64,000 nt of DNA from an uncultured Alphaproteobacteria bacterium (GCA_902595425.1 CACJPV010000001.1:124001-188000), one strand, 5' to 3'; positions 47,452 to 56,990 are shown, counted from the first letter of the stretch. Numbers and translations: made by a program. The notes: generated by a model from the sequence alone, not told the origin.

Positions 47452-50208
47452 TTAGATTATCTTTTCAATTTTTGCTGCGCAATACTTAAATTCTGGAATT
47501 TTTCCATATGGATCAAGTGCTGGATTTGTGAGTAAATTTGCTGCTGCTTCATTATAACAAAATGGAATAAATATAACACCTTCTGGAATAGCCCTATCTT
47601 CCCTTACTCTGATTTTTATCGAACCTCTTCTTGTGGATACTCGTATTTCATCGCCTGGTCTCATATTATTTTTTAAAATTTCATTTGGTGATATTGAAAC
47701 TGTTGCCTCTGGTTCTATTGCATCTAGATTAGATGCTTTTCTAGTCATTGCCCCGGTATGCCAATGTTCGAGCTGCCTTCCTGTAGTTAATATTAAAGCA
47801 AACTCATCATCAGGTAATTCATTTGGAGAGGTAACACTTGCTGGGACAAATTTACCTCTACCATTATCGTTTGGAAATTTATCACCAAAAACAATTTCGT
47901 CTCCAGGACTAGTGGGTGATTTACTTGGATATGTTACAGAGTTTTCATGCTCAAGCCTGTCCCAAGAAATATTATTTAGAGAAGGCATGGTTTTACACAT
48001 CTCATCATATATTTCTTTAGGATGTTTGTAATCCCAGTTTAAACCCAACCTTTTTCCAAGTTCATTTGTAATCCACCAATCCTCTTTAGCTTTACCAGGT
48101 GCATTGAGAGCCTTTCGTCCCATTTGAACTTGTCTATTAGTATTAGTCACTGTACCATTCTTTTCAGGCCAAGCTGATGCAGGAAATATAACATCAGCAT
48201 AAGTAGCGGTTTCTGTTAAAAATATATCTTGAACAACTAAGTGATCTAACATTTGTAATGCTTCTCTTGCATGATTTAGATCAGGATCTGACATTGCTGG
48301 ATTTTCACCGAGTATATACATACCTTTTATTATTTTTTCATGAATAGCATCCATAATTTCAACTACAGTTAAACCTTTTTTATCATCTAAAGATGTGTGC
48401 CAAAAATTCTCAAAAAATTCTTTTTTTTCATCTTTTTCAACTAATTGATAATCTGGGTACATCATTGGAATTAATCCTGCATCTGAGGCACCCTGAACAT
48501 TATTTTGTCCTCTTAGTGGATGAAGTCCTGAACCTCTTCTGCCTACATTACCTGTCATGAGTGCAAGAGAAATTAGACATCTTGCATTATCAGTTCCATG
48601 AACATGCTGAGAAACTCCCATTCCCCAAAAAATTATACCTTTATTAGTTTTAGCAAATAATCTTGCGACCTCGCGTATCATATCAGCATCAATCCCTGTT
48701 TGATCTTGCATTAATTCTGGAGGATAATTTTTAAGATGTTTTTTGAGTTCATCAAAACCAGATGTTTGCTTTTTTATGTATTCTTCATTAAATAAATTTT
48801 CTTCTATAATGACATTCATAATAGAATTAAGAAGTGCAACGTCTGAACCAGGTTTAAATTGCAACATATGAGTAGCGTGTTTTTTTAGAGAATGACCTCT
48901 TGGGTCCATTACAATTAATTTAGATCCATTTTTTGCAGCGTTTTTAAAAAAAGTTGCGGCAACTGGATGATTTTCAGTAGGATTTGCTCCAATAACAATG
49001 ATAACATCAGAATGCTGCACCTCATAAAAAGGTGCGGTAACTGCACCTGAACCTATTGTTTCTAACAATGCTGCTACTGAAGAGGCATGACAAAGACGTG
49101 TACAGTGATCTACATTATTTGTATTAAAACCAGTCCTTATAAGTTTTTGAAAGAGATATGCTTCTTCGTTAGAGCATTTCGCAGAGCCAAAACCAGCTAA
49201 ATTACTTTTGCCATTTCTCTTCTTTTTAATTTCTAGAAAGCCATTTGCAGCATAATCAAGAGCTTCTTCCCAAGAAGCTTCTCTAAAGTACTCATGCATA
49301 TTAGAAAAATTAATACTAGGATGTAAATCTTTTTCTTTTCCTCTAATTCTAATTAGAGGTTTGGTAAGTCTTTCTGGATTACTTACATAATCAAAACCAA
49401 ATCTGCCCTTTACACAAAGTCTATTTTTATTTGCAGGTCCATCAATTCCGTTAACGTATTTAATGTCGTTGTCTTTAACATTATATTCTATCTGACAGCC
49501 TACTCCACAATAAGGACAAACACTATTAACTTTTTTTTCAACTTTGCTGTGACCAACTCCTTCCTTGTCTACTATACTAGAAGGCATCAAAGCGCCCGTT
49601 GGACAAGCTTGGACACATTCACCACAAGCAACGCAGGTGCTGTCACCCATAGGATCATCAAAATCAAAAACTATTTTTGAGCTTTCTCCTCTATATGCCA
49701 TTCCAATAACATCATTAACTTGAACCTCTCTACAAGCTCTAACACAAAGATTACATTGGATGCATGCATCTAAATTAACAGCCATACTTGGGTGTGAACT
49801 ATCAGCTTGGCATGGAGTTTTTTTTGGAAAGCGGCTCTCTTTAATTTCAACTTTATCAGCCCAATTCCAAAAATGAGAATTACTATCATGAGCTACTTCT
49901 CTCTCTGGTTGATCTGCTAAAAGTAATTCGAAAACTAACTCTCTTGATTTTTTTGCTTTGTCAGAATTAGTTCTAACCTTCATATTGGGAGTTGGTTTTC
50001 TTACACATGACGCAGCTAAAACCCTTTCACCATCAATCTCAACCATGCAGGCTCTACAATTTCCATCAGCTCTATAGCCAGGTTTATTAGCATAGCACAG
50101 ATGAGGTATTTCAGTGCCTAATCTATTCGCAGCTTGCCAAATTGTTTCATCCTTATTAGCTTCAACTTGCTTATCATTAAGATAAAAACTAACTTTTTTA
50201 TCAGTCAT
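47452..50208 (-). CDS. fdhA: NAD-dependent formate dehydrogenase alpha subunit (Mo/W-bis-pterin)
   Basis: A 918-aa catalytic subunit oxidising formate to CO2. An N-terminal NuoG-like part carries a [2Fe-2S] site (CYANKPGYRADGNCRACMVE), then two ferredoxin-like clusters (CIQCNLCVRACREVQ, CVACGECVQACPTGA), then the pterin domain's [4Fe-4S] CPYCGVGCQIEY. The metal-ligand Cys is in VDHCTRLCHASSVA, so it is a Cys, not selenocysteine, enzyme. No Tat signal is present, so it is cytoplasmic. The ATG at 50208 overlaps the fdhB stop as ATGACTGA and is preferred over an upstream TTG at 50226. Confidence 0.95.
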   Translation of the reverse strand: MTDKKVSFYLNDKQVEANKDETIWQAANRLGTEIPHLCYANKPGYRADGNCRACMVEIDGERVLAASCVRKPTPNMKVRTNSDKAKKSRELVFELLLADQPEREVAHDSNSHFWNWADKVEIKESRFPKKTPCQADSSHPSMAVNLDACIQCNLCVRACREVQVNDVIGMAYRGESSKIVFDFDDPMGDSTCVACGECVQACPTGALMPSSIVDKEGVGHSKVEKKVNSVCPYCGVGCQIEYNVKDNDIKYVNGIDGPANKNRLCVKGRFGFDYVSNPERLTKPLIRIRGKEKDLHPSINFSNMHEYFREASWEEALDYAANGFLEIKKKRNGKSNLAGFGSAKCSNEEAYLFQKLIRTGFNTNNVDHCTRLCHASSVAALLETIGSGAVTAPFYEVQHSDVIIVIGANPTENHPVAATFFKNAAKNGSKLIVMDPRGHSLKKHATHMLQFKPGSDVALLNSIMNVIIEENLFNEEYIKKQTSGFDELKKHLKNYPPELMQDQTGIDADMIREVARLFAKTNKGIIFWGMGVSQHVHGTDNARCLISLALMTGNVGRRGSGLHPLRGQNNVQGASDAGLIPMMYPDYQLVEKDEKKEFFENFWHTSLDDKKGLTVVEIMDAIHEKIIKGMYILGENPAMSDPDLNHAREALQMLDHLVVQDIFLTETATYADVIFPASAWPEKNGTVTNTNRQVQMGRKALNAPGKAKEDWWITNELGKRLGLNWDYKHPKEIYDEMCKTMPSLNNISWDRLEHENSVTYPSKSPTSPGDEIVFGDKFPNDNGRGKFVPASVTSPNELPDDEFALILTTGRQLEHWHTGAMTRKASNLDAIEPEATVSISPNEILKNNMRPGDEIRVSTRRGSIKIRVREDRAIPEGVIFIPFCYNEAAANLLTNPALDPYGKIPEFKYCAAKIEKII

Positions 50209-51904
50209 ATGAAATCTCTTTTGCAAAATATTTTAATACGGAATTTAGTGGATTAGTTGCAGCCTGACCTAAACCACAAATCGAAGCTTGCGCCATGACT
50301 TCAGATAAATCACTTAATTTTTGCTTGTTCCAAATCTTTTCTTTCATAAGTTTAACAGTTTTTTCTGTTCCAACTCTACATGGAGTGCATTGACCACAAC
50401 TCTCTTCTTCAAAAAATTTTAATAAATTTAGAGCAACATCTTTCATGCTATCTTTATCAGACAAAACGACAATGGCGGCAGAACCTAAAAAACATCCAAG
50501 ATCAGCCAAATCTTTAGAACCATAATCAAGGGGAATATTATTCATCTCAGCCGGTAATATTCCACCAGAAGCTCCCCCTGGAAGGTATCCTTTAAATATA
50601 TGACCTTCCTGCATTCCTTCACAATATTCATTAATCAATTGTTGAATTGTAATTCCAGCAGGAGCAACTTTTACACCTGGATTTTTCACTCGCCCTGAAA
50701 CAGAAAAGCTATGAAATCCCTTGTTTCCATTAAGTCCTTTATCTGCAAACCATTTGGATCCTTTTTCTAAAATATCACGAACCCAAAAAAGTGTTTCTAA
50801 GTTATTAGTGAGTGTTGGTTTGCCAAATAAACCAACTTCTGCAACATATGGTGGTCTATGTCGTGGCAAACCCCTCTTGCCTTCGATACTTTCTATCATT
50901 GCAGACTCTTCTCCACAAATATAAGCTCCAGCACCTCGTCTTAAAATAAAGTGTCCTTTTGATACAATTTCTTCATTTTCTAACTTTAGAATTTCATCAC
51001 TTAGAATTTTAATTACAGAAGGATATTCGTCTCTCATATAAATATATACATTTGATGCTTTAAGAAATAATGATGCAATGAGAGCACCTTCTAAAAATCT
51101 ATGGGGATCTCTTTCAAGATAAGTTCTATCTTTAAATGTACCTGGTTCACCTTCATCTCCATTAACCGCTACATATTTTTTTCCATTATATTTTGAAACA
51201 ATTTCCCATTTCATTCCTGTTGGAAAACCTGCTCCTCCTTTGCCCTTTAATCCACTATCTTTTAAAGTTTCTATAATATTATTATTGGATATTTCACCAT
51301 TACGAATTTGATTTACAATATTATATCCTCCATTTTTTTTATATTCATTTAATGAAATATAATTTGGAACTACCACTTCAAATCTATTTTCTTGAATTAC
51401 CTTTTCAACTTTAGATACTGAAGCATTGTCAACATAATTTTTACCAACACAAACAGTTGGAGCAACATCACATCTTCCCATACAAGGACCGGGCACAACT
51501 TTAATATTTTTATTTTCCGAAGATTTTAAATCTGAGAGTAATTTTTGTGCACCAAATAATTCACAAGTCAAACTTTCACAAACTCTTATAATTTTTATTG
51601 GCTCAAAGGTGTCTGAGTTTTTAACTATATTAAAATGTGCGTAAAATGTCGCTACTTCATAAATTTCTGAGAGAGGTAGATTAATAATTTCAGATAAAGC
51701 TACAAGATGCTTATCATATAGCACTCCAAAATTATCTTGTAATAAGTGTAAATATTCTATTAGTTCATCTCTTTTAAATCTTATTCCATGGAAAAGCTGT
51801 GAAACCTCTTCATAAAAACTATTTTCTATCTGCCTACCTTTTGGCCTCCATCTTCTCTTCTTTTTTTTCAAAGAGCTATCAGTTTGAGAAATAAATTTAT
51901 CCAT
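50201..51904 (-). CDS. fdhB: Formate dehydrogenase beta subunit, NuoE-NuoF fusion
   Basis: A 567-aa diaphorase subunit passing electrons from fdhA to NAD. Residues about 20-180 are NuoE-like with a [2Fe-2S] set (CESLTCELFGAQ and GPCMGRCDVAPTVCVG). From about 200 it is NuoF-like: GLKGKGGAGFPTGMKW, the NADH/FMN loop NGDEGEPGTFKDR, GAGAYICGEESA, and the [4Fe-4S] block ESCGQCTPCRVGT. Separate FdsG and FdsB are usual; the fusion resembles FDH1 of Methylobacterium, a tungsten enzyme (from memory). It diverges from tusA across 40 bases. Confidence 0.93.
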   Translation of the reverse strand: MDKFISQTDSSLKKKKRRWRPKGRQIENSFYEEVSQLFHGIRFKRDELIEYLHLLQDNFGVLYDKHLVALSEIINLPLSEIYEVATFYAHFNIVKNSDTFEPIKIIRVCESLTCELFGAQKLLSDLKSSENKNIKVVPGPCMGRCDVAPTVCVGKNYVDNASVSKVEKVIQENRFEVVVPNYISLNEYKKNGGYNIVNQIRNGEISNNNIIETLKDSGLKGKGGAGFPTGMKWEIVSKYNGKKYVAVNGDEGEPGTFKDRTYLERDPHRFLEGALIASLFLKASNVYIYMRDEYPSVIKILSDEILKLENEEIVSKGHFILRRGAGAYICGEESAMIESIEGKRGLPRHRPPYVAEVGLFGKPTLTNNLETLFWVRDILEKGSKWFADKGLNGNKGFHSFSVSGRVKNPGVKVAPAGITIQQLINEYCEGMQEGHIFKGYLPGGASGGILPAEMNNIPLDYGSKDLADLGCFLGSAAIVVLSDKDSMKDVALNLLKFFEEESCGQCTPCRVGTEKTVKLMKEKIWNKQKLSDLSEVMAQASICGLGQAATNPLNSVLKYFAKEISYD

Positions 51905-51944
51905 TTAAATTGAATTATTAATATATATTTTGTATCAGATTAAA

Positions 51945-52196
51945 ATGAAAGATTCAGTTGAAAATGATGAAATAATTCTTGATACGAGCGGTACAGAATG
52001 TCCCATCCCAGTATTGAAAGCAAGAAAACTTGCTCAAGAATTAAAAAATGGTGACATAATTAAAGTTATAGCAACTGACCCTCTCGCAAAAGCCGACTTT
52101 GAACATTATTGTTCACAATCAGGCTTTGATTTTCTTGAAAGTTATAATGAAGGTAAAAAATTAATAATAAAATATAGATTTCAAAATATTAATTAA
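51945..52196 (+). CDS. tusA: TusA-family sulfurtransferase
   Basis: An 83-aa sulfur carrier from the ATG at 51945 (the frame extends 15 bases upstream to a TTG, but family length favours the ATG). The active-site motif GTECPIPVLKARK carries the persulfide Cys. TusA proteins deliver sulfur for molybdenum cofactor and tRNA modification. Its place between formate dehydrogenase and moeA suggests a role in sulfurating the cofactor together with FdhD. The end overlaps the convergent moeA by 8 bases. Confidence 0.9.
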   Translation: MKDSVENDEIILDTSGTECPIPVLKARKLAQELKNGDIIKVIATDPLAKADFEHYCSQSGFDFLESYNEGKKLIIKYRFQNIN

Positions 52197-53406
52197 ATAA
52201 TTTATCAAAATCATAATAATCAAAAGTATCGCCTTTCTTGATTGAGCTGATGTGTTCTGGTATTTCAACTATACCATCTGAATATGAGATGGATGAAATC
52301 ATACCTGAGCCTTGTTTAGGATGCTTAACAACAACATATTCATTTTTAATAAACTTTTTTGATACTCTTAACCATTCAAGTCTTTTTGTTTTTTTTATCA
52401 TTGCAAAGTTTGTTTTTAATTTTTCGGTACTAATTTTTAGTGTTTGTGCACCCAACAATTTTAAAATCAATGGTTTAACAATAAAAGCATAAAGTAATTG
52501 AACCGATACTGGATTACCTGGTAAGCAGACAATATAAGTATTTTGAATCTTTCCAACCGCTATTGGTCTTCCTGGTTTTATCGCAGCTCTCCAAAAAAAA
52601 ATTTTACCATTATTTTCTAAGGCTTTCACGAGATGATCTTCATCTCCAACAGATGCTCCGCCTGTAGTGATTATCATATGAAATTTAGAAATATTTTTTA
52701 GTAAACTATGCTCAACTTTTTTATAATTATCTGACAAATTTCCTAAAAATCTTTTTGTTATATAATTTTTATTTAAAAGTGAGTTTAGTAGAAAATAATT
52801 TGAATTATTAATTTTTGATTTTTTTAGTTTTGTTGTAGGTCTAACAAGTTCATTCCCACTAGTAAAAAAACCAATTTTTATTTTTGAATATACTTTTACT
52901 TTATTGTATCCGATAGCAGCAATTAAGTTTAGATTTTTGACATCTATTTTTGATCCTTTTTTTAATACCAACTTACCTTTAGAAATATCTTCTCCTTTGT
53001 GCCTACAGTTTTCACCATAGTTAGGTATTTTTATAAGTTTGAGTTTATTATTTTCTAATTTTGTATTTTCTTGCATCACAACAGTATTTGAATTCAATGG
53101 CATTTTTGCACCTGTAAAAATTCTTACTACCTCACCTTTATTTATTTTTACCTCTTTATCATCTCCAGCTGCAATTCTTGTTTTAGAAATTTTTTTATGA
53201 ATATCATTTAAATCATGCTTTAATATTGCATATCCATCGACTGCAGAATTTTTAAAAGGTGGTAAATTAATTTTTGAGTATATATTTTCTGCTAAAATTT
53301 TATCTTCTGCATCTAATAAATTTATTAATTCAATTTTTTTTACTAAAATTGCTTGTTTTTTAATGAAACTTAAAATTTGTTTTAAGTAAAAAGGTTTTTT
53401 ATTCAT
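52189..53406 (-). CDS. moeA: Molybdopterin molybdenumtransferase MoeA
   Basis: A 405-aa enzyme inserting the metal into adenylylated molybdopterin. It shows the NLPPFKNSAVDGYAI block (here INLPPFKNSAVDGYAIL), VVRIFTGAKMP, MIITTGGASVGDEDH, WRAAIKPGRPIAVGK and VCLPGNPVSVQLL. Domain IV at the C-terminus is present. It is the third gene of tupB-mobB-moeA, overlapping mobB by 4 bases. Composition is especially Lys/Asn/Ile-rich. Confidence 0.95.
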   Translation of the reverse strand: MNKKPFYLKQILSFIKKQAILVKKIELINLLDAEDKILAENIYSKINLPPFKNSAVDGYAILKHDLNDIHKKISKTRIAAGDDKEVKINKGEVVRIFTGAKMPLNSNTVVMQENTKLENNKLKLIKIPNYGENCRHKGEDISKGKLVLKKGSKIDVKNLNLIAAIGYNKVKVYSKIKIGFFTSGNELVRPTTKLKKSKINNSNYFLLNSLLNKNYITKRFLGNLSDNYKKVEHSLLKNISKFHMIITTGGASVGDEDHLVKALENNGKIFFWRAAIKPGRPIAVGKIQNTYIVCLPGNPVSVQLLYAFIVKPLILKLLGAQTLKISTEKLKTNFAMIKKTKRLEWLRVSKKFIKNEYVVVKHPKQGSGMISSISYSDGIVEIPEHISSIKKGDTFDYYDFDKLFN

Positions 53407-53888
53407 AAAAATTTATTTATAATAAATTCAGTTAAACTCTCAATATCATTCCTCTTAAACAAAGGTATATTAGATTTTATTTTCTCATCAGTAACAAAAG
53501 CAACTACATTTTTGATTTCATTATTAACGATTTTAGTGTTCTGACTTATTATTTCAATTTTCGGATGATTTTCTTTTTTAAAACCCTCAACTATAACAAC
53601 ATCTACATCAATAAATTCTCGCAACAATTCGTTAAGTTTTTTTTCATTTTTGTTATTATTTTCTATAATTTTTGACCAACGCTTAGAAGAGCTAATTATA
53701 ACTTCGCTAGCACCCGATTCTCGATGCTTAAAACTATCAGTTCCTGGTTTATCAATATCAAAATCATGATGAGCATGTTTTATCGTACCCACTTTGTATC
53801 CTCTTTTAACCAATAAATTGATTATCTTAGTTGCAAAAAAAGTTTTGCCAACATCTTTCCAACCTACTATGCCAATTACTTTTGTCAT
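53403..53888 (-). CDS. mobB: Molybdopterin-guanine dinucleotide biosynthesis adaptor protein MobB
   Basis: A 161-aa P-loop GTP-binding protein with GIVGWKDVGKTFFATKI at 6-22, YKVGTIKHAHHDFDIDKPGTDS, and VVIVEGFKKENHPKIE. It assists MobA in forming the bis-MGD cofactor used by both FdhA and SoeA in this window. It overlaps tupB by 4 bases at its start and moeA by 4 at its end. Confidence 0.94.
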   Translation of the reverse strand: MTKVIGIVGWKDVGKTFFATKIINLLVKRGYKVGTIKHAHHDFDIDKPGTDSFKHRESGASEVIISSSKRWSKIIENNNKNEKKLNELLREFIDVDVVIVEGFKKENHPKIEIISQNTKIVNNEIKNVVAFVTDEKIKSNIPLFKRNDIESLTEFIINKFL

Positions 53889-54574
53889 ATTTTTCTTTTA
53901 TTCAAAATATATACCAGTGAATAAATTAAAACTGTTAAAAGTATTAATACTATACCTAGAGCCATTGCGTATTCTAAATTTCCCATTCTTGTCTCTAAAG
54001 AAATTGCTGTTGTCATTACTCTAGTGAAATGATTGATATTCCCCCCAACAATCATTACAGCACCAACTTCTGATATAGCCCGTCCAAATGCTGAGAGAAG
54101 AGCCGTTATTACAAGAAAATAACTATGTTTTGAGATAATAAATAATATTCCAAAAAAGGTCATATTAATAGAACGTAGTTGATCTTTATATTCTCGCCAA
54201 TTTTGATCAAAAATCTCTTGCGACAAAGAAGTTACTATTGGAAAAATAATAATCACTTGAGCTATAATCATTGCAGTTGGGGTGTAAAGCAATTGAAGAA
54301 CGCCAAGTGGACCTCCAGAGGCAAACATAAAGTACACAATTAAACCAACAACAACTGGAGGAATTCCCATTAATGAATTCAAAATTATTAAAATAAAATT
54401 TTTTAAAAAAAAATTTTTAATAGCTAGATAGTAACCAATAAGTAAGCCAAAAAATGACGCAAAAATTAGAGCTGTGATACTGACGTATAATGACAACAAT
54501 ATAATTTCCCACAAATCTCTATCAAATGAAAAGATTAAACCTAAAGATTTAGTGAAAATTTCTATAATGTTCAT
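53885..54574 (-). CDS. tupB: Tungstate-type ABC transporter permease (TupB-like)
   Basis: A 229-aa inner-membrane permease with about five helices. The blocks WEIILLSLYVSITALIFAS, LNSLMGIPPVVVGLIVYFM, LYTPTAMIIAQVIIIFPIV and the EAA-type loop AFGRAISEVGAVMIVGGNI match the TupB family more closely than ModB. No substrate-binding protein (TupA) or ATPase (TupC) gene is present nearby, so partners must be encoded elsewhere. Cotranscription with mobB and moeA supports an oxyanion (tungstate or molybdate) role. It diverges from fdhD over just 24 bases. Confidence 0.88.
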   Translation of the reverse strand: MNIIEIFTKSLGLIFSFDRDLWEIILLSLYVSITALIFASFFGLLIGYYLAIKNFFLKNFILIILNSLMGIPPVVVGLIVYFMFASGGPLGVLQLLYTPTAMIIAQVIIIFPIVTSLSQEIFDQNWREYKDQLRSINMTFFGILFIISKHSYFLVITALLSAFGRAISEVGAVMIVGGNINHFTRVMTTAISLETRMGNLEYAMALGIVLILLTVLIYSLVYILNKRKI

Positions 54575-54598
54575 ATAAAGTTATTATCAGAATATATT

Positions 54599-55417
54599 AT
54601 GAACAAAAAAATTAAATATTTAGTTGCTCCAAACCCTAAAGATAAAAAGCTTACAGAAGAAATTACTGGTTTTGACGAAAGTTTTAAAAGAATAAAAACT
54701 AAGGTTATTAAAGAAAAAGATCTAACAATTTATTTAAATAATCAAGAAATTGTAACTCTTATGACTATAGGTGATCACGCAAATTATCTTGCTGTAGGAT
54801 ATTTACTAAATCAAAATATGTTGAAATTTAACGATCAAATTAAAAAAGTTGAGTATGATCCTGATTTGAAAGTTATAGTTGTAAGGACATTAAGAAAAAC
54901 AAATTATGAGAATAAATTAAAAAGAAAAGTAACCACGAGTGGGTGTGCTGTCGGTACAGTTTTTGGAGATGTTTATGATGAGATTTTAAAAACTAAAATT
55001 AAGTCAAAAAAGAAAATTAGGCATTCATGGATTTATGAAATATCAAAGAAAATAAATTTAACTCCAAGTTTATATTTAGAAGCAGGTGCTATACATGGGT
55101 GTGCTATTATTCATAATAACAACCCGATTATTTATATGGAGGATGTTGGGCGTCATAATGCAGTTGATAAAATTGCTGGTTATATGTTTTTAAAAAAAAT
55201 TACTGGTACAAATAAAATATTTTACACCACTGGAAGATTAACAAGTGAAATGGTTATTAAAACTGTAAAAATGAAAATTCCAATATTAATATCAAGATCT
55301 GGTTTTACATCTTGGGGTGTTGAGCTAGCAAAAAAAACTAATCTTACGCTTATAGGAAGAGCAAAAGGTAAGAAATATTTAGTACTATCAGGCGAGAAAA
55401 GAATTGATTATAGATAA
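54599..55417 (+). CDS. fdhD: Formate dehydrogenase accessory sulfurtransferase FdhD
   Basis: A 272-aa protein that passes sulfur to the metal of the bis-MGD cofactor. The N-terminal half has VTLMTIGDHANYLAVGYLL and the sulfur-carrying loop TTSGCAVGTVFGD with Cys116; the E. coli CxxC is reduced to one Cys here (CAVG). The C-terminal half has the signature IYMEDVGRHNAVDKIAG. It shares 14 bases with mobA. The target is presumably FdhA encoded on the other strand. Confidence 0.94.
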   Translation: MNKKIKYLVAPNPKDKKLTEEITGFDESFKRIKTKVIKEKDLTIYLNNQEIVTLMTIGDHANYLAVGYLLNQNMLKFNDQIKKVEYDPDLKVIVVRTLRKTNYENKLKRKVTTSGCAVGTVFGDVYDEILKTKIKSKKKIRHSWIYEISKKINLTPSLYLEAGAIHGCAIIHNNNPIIYMEDVGRHNAVDKIAGYMFLKKITGTNKIFYTTGRLTSEMVIKTVKMKIPILISRSGFTSWGVELAKKTNLTLIGRAKGKKYLVLSGEKRIDYR

Positions 55418-56027
55418 ATCAAAAACACATTTAGTAATTCTTGCAGGAGGACAATCTAAACGCTTTGGAGGAGGTTTTAAAACTTTACATAAATTTAATA
55501 ATGCTTCTCTTTTAAAAAGAATTTTAGATAATTTTAAAAATTTAAATATTGAGATTGCATTAAATATAAATTCGGAAGAAAGAGAGTTTTTTGATACAGG
55601 TCTAAATCTAATAAGAGATCAAATAGAAAATTTTCAGGGCCCGCTTGTTGGAATATACTCTTCGATAAAATGGGTTATGCAAAATAATAAAAAAATTGAA
55701 TGGGTGCTAACAACTCCATCAGATACTCCTTTCTTATTTGAAGAAATAATTAATAAATTCTTTGAGACTGAATTTAATGAAAATTCAAAAATAATTTTAG
55801 CAAAAAGCGCTAATAAAATTCATCCAGTCATAGGTCTATGGCATGTGTCCTTACTAAAAGCCCTCGGTGAGTTTCTTGCAAAAAAAGATAGAAAAATTAT
55901 GAATTGGGTAAATATGCAAAATTATGAAATTTTGAATTTTGAGAACGAAAATTATTTTTTTAATATTAATACTAGATCTGATTTAGAGGAAGCGACTAAA
56001 ATTGAGAACTCATTAAAAATACAATAA
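55404..56027 (+). CDS. mobA: Molybdenum cofactor guanylyltransferase MobA
   Basis: A 207-aa nucleotidyltransferase that adds GMP to molybdopterin. The nucleotide-binding loop LVILAGGQSKRFGGGFKTL is near the N-terminus, followed by GPLVGIYSSIKW and TTPSDTPFL with the metal-binding Asp. It begins at a TTG (55404) inside the fdhD end, since no ATG precedes the essential loop; this implies coupled, weak translation. Confidence 0.92.
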   Translation: MIIDKSKTHLVILAGGQSKRFGGGFKTLHKFNNASLLKRILDNFKNLNIEIALNINSEEREFFDTGLNLIRDQIENFQGPLVGIYSSIKWVMQNNKKIEWVLTTPSDTPFLFEEIINKFFETEFNENSKIILAKSANKIHPVIGLWHVSLLKALGEFLAKKDRKIMNWVNMQNYEILNFENENYFFNINTRSDLEEATKIENSLKIQ

Positions 56028-56075
56028 TTTTCTGGATAATCTTAATAATAAGAATATAAATTAATATTAGAAATA

Positions 56076-56990
56076 ATGTCAATTTATCTTCCCATTGCAG
56101 AAATTAATATAAATATCTTCTTAATAGTATTTATAGGTATGCTAGTAGGAGCTCTATCAGGTCTATTTGGAGTTGGTGGAGGTTTTTTAATGACTCCTCT
56201 TTTAATATTTCTTGGCATACCCCCAGTTGTAGCAGTAGGGTCTGAAGCTCCTCACGTATTAGCATCAAGTGTATCTGGTGTAATTGCACACTGGCGAAAA
56301 AAAAATGTAGATTTCAAGATGGGGTTTTTTTTATTATCAGGGGGTATAGTAGGTTCAACTTTGGGAGTAAATTTATTTAAACTGCTAAAGACTTATGGAC
56401 AAATTGATATTGTAATTCAATTTTTATTTTTAATTTTTCTTGGGTTTATTGGTGTATCAATGGCTTTTGAGAGTGCCAAAACTACCATTAAAAACTATAG
56501 AACAACTTCTGCAATCAGAACAAAACTTCATCAACACTCTTGGATACACGGTCTTCCTTTTAAACTAAGATTCCATCGCTCAAAATTATACATATCTGCA
56601 ATCCCCCCAATTTTGATTGGTTTTTTTGTTGGTGTTTTATCAGCAATGATGGGTGTAGGCGGAGGTTTCATCATGATACCTGCAATGGTTTACATATTAG
56701 GAATGTCAACAAATGTTGTTGTAGGAACTTCATTGTTTCAAATCATTTTTGTAACAGCTAACTCAACTTTCTTTCAATCATATCTTAATCAAACAGTTGA
56801 TATTGTATTATCTGCTTTAATGATTCTTGGTGGTGTTATTGGAGCTCAAATAGGTGTTAGAATAGGTACAAAACTAAAAGCCGAATATTTACGAGGCATT
56901 CTAGCAATTTTAGTTTTACTTGTTTGTGCAAAAATTTTGACAGATTTGATTCTTACGCCTTCTGATTTATTTTCAACATCACTAATTTAA
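56076..56990 (+). CDS. tauE: TauE/SafE family anion exporter, probable sulfite exporter
   Basis: A 304-aa membrane protein with about eight helices and the two family repeats: LFGVGGGFLMTPLLIFLGIP near 31-50 and MMGVGGGFIMIPAMVYILGM near 190-209, each followed by a V(A/V)VG(S/T) turn. The family exports sulfite or organosulfonates. It is coupled to soeA by a one-base TAATG overlap, so export and oxidation of cytoplasmic sulfite are encoded together. Direction and substrate are inferred. Confidence 0.9.
   Translation: MSIYLPIAEININIFLIVFIGMLVGALSGLFGVGGGFLMTPLLIFLGIPPVVAVGSEAPHVLASSVSGVIAHWRKKNVDFKMGFFLLSGGIVGSTLGVNLFKLLKTYGQIDIVIQFLFLIFLGFIGVSMAFESAKTTIKNYRTTSAIRTKLHQHSWIHGLPFKLRFHRSKLYISAIPPILIGFFVGVLSAMMGVGGGFIMIPAMVYILGMSTNVVVGTSLFQIIFVTANSTFFQSYLNQTVDIVLSALMILGGVIGAQIGVRIGTKLKAEYLRGILAILVLLVCAKILTDLILTPSDLFSTSLI

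Noticed and set aside
48900-49200. Selenocysteine in the formate dehydrogenase
   Set aside because: The active-site position is an ordinary Cys codon in DHCTRLCHA and no in-frame TGA interrupts the gene.
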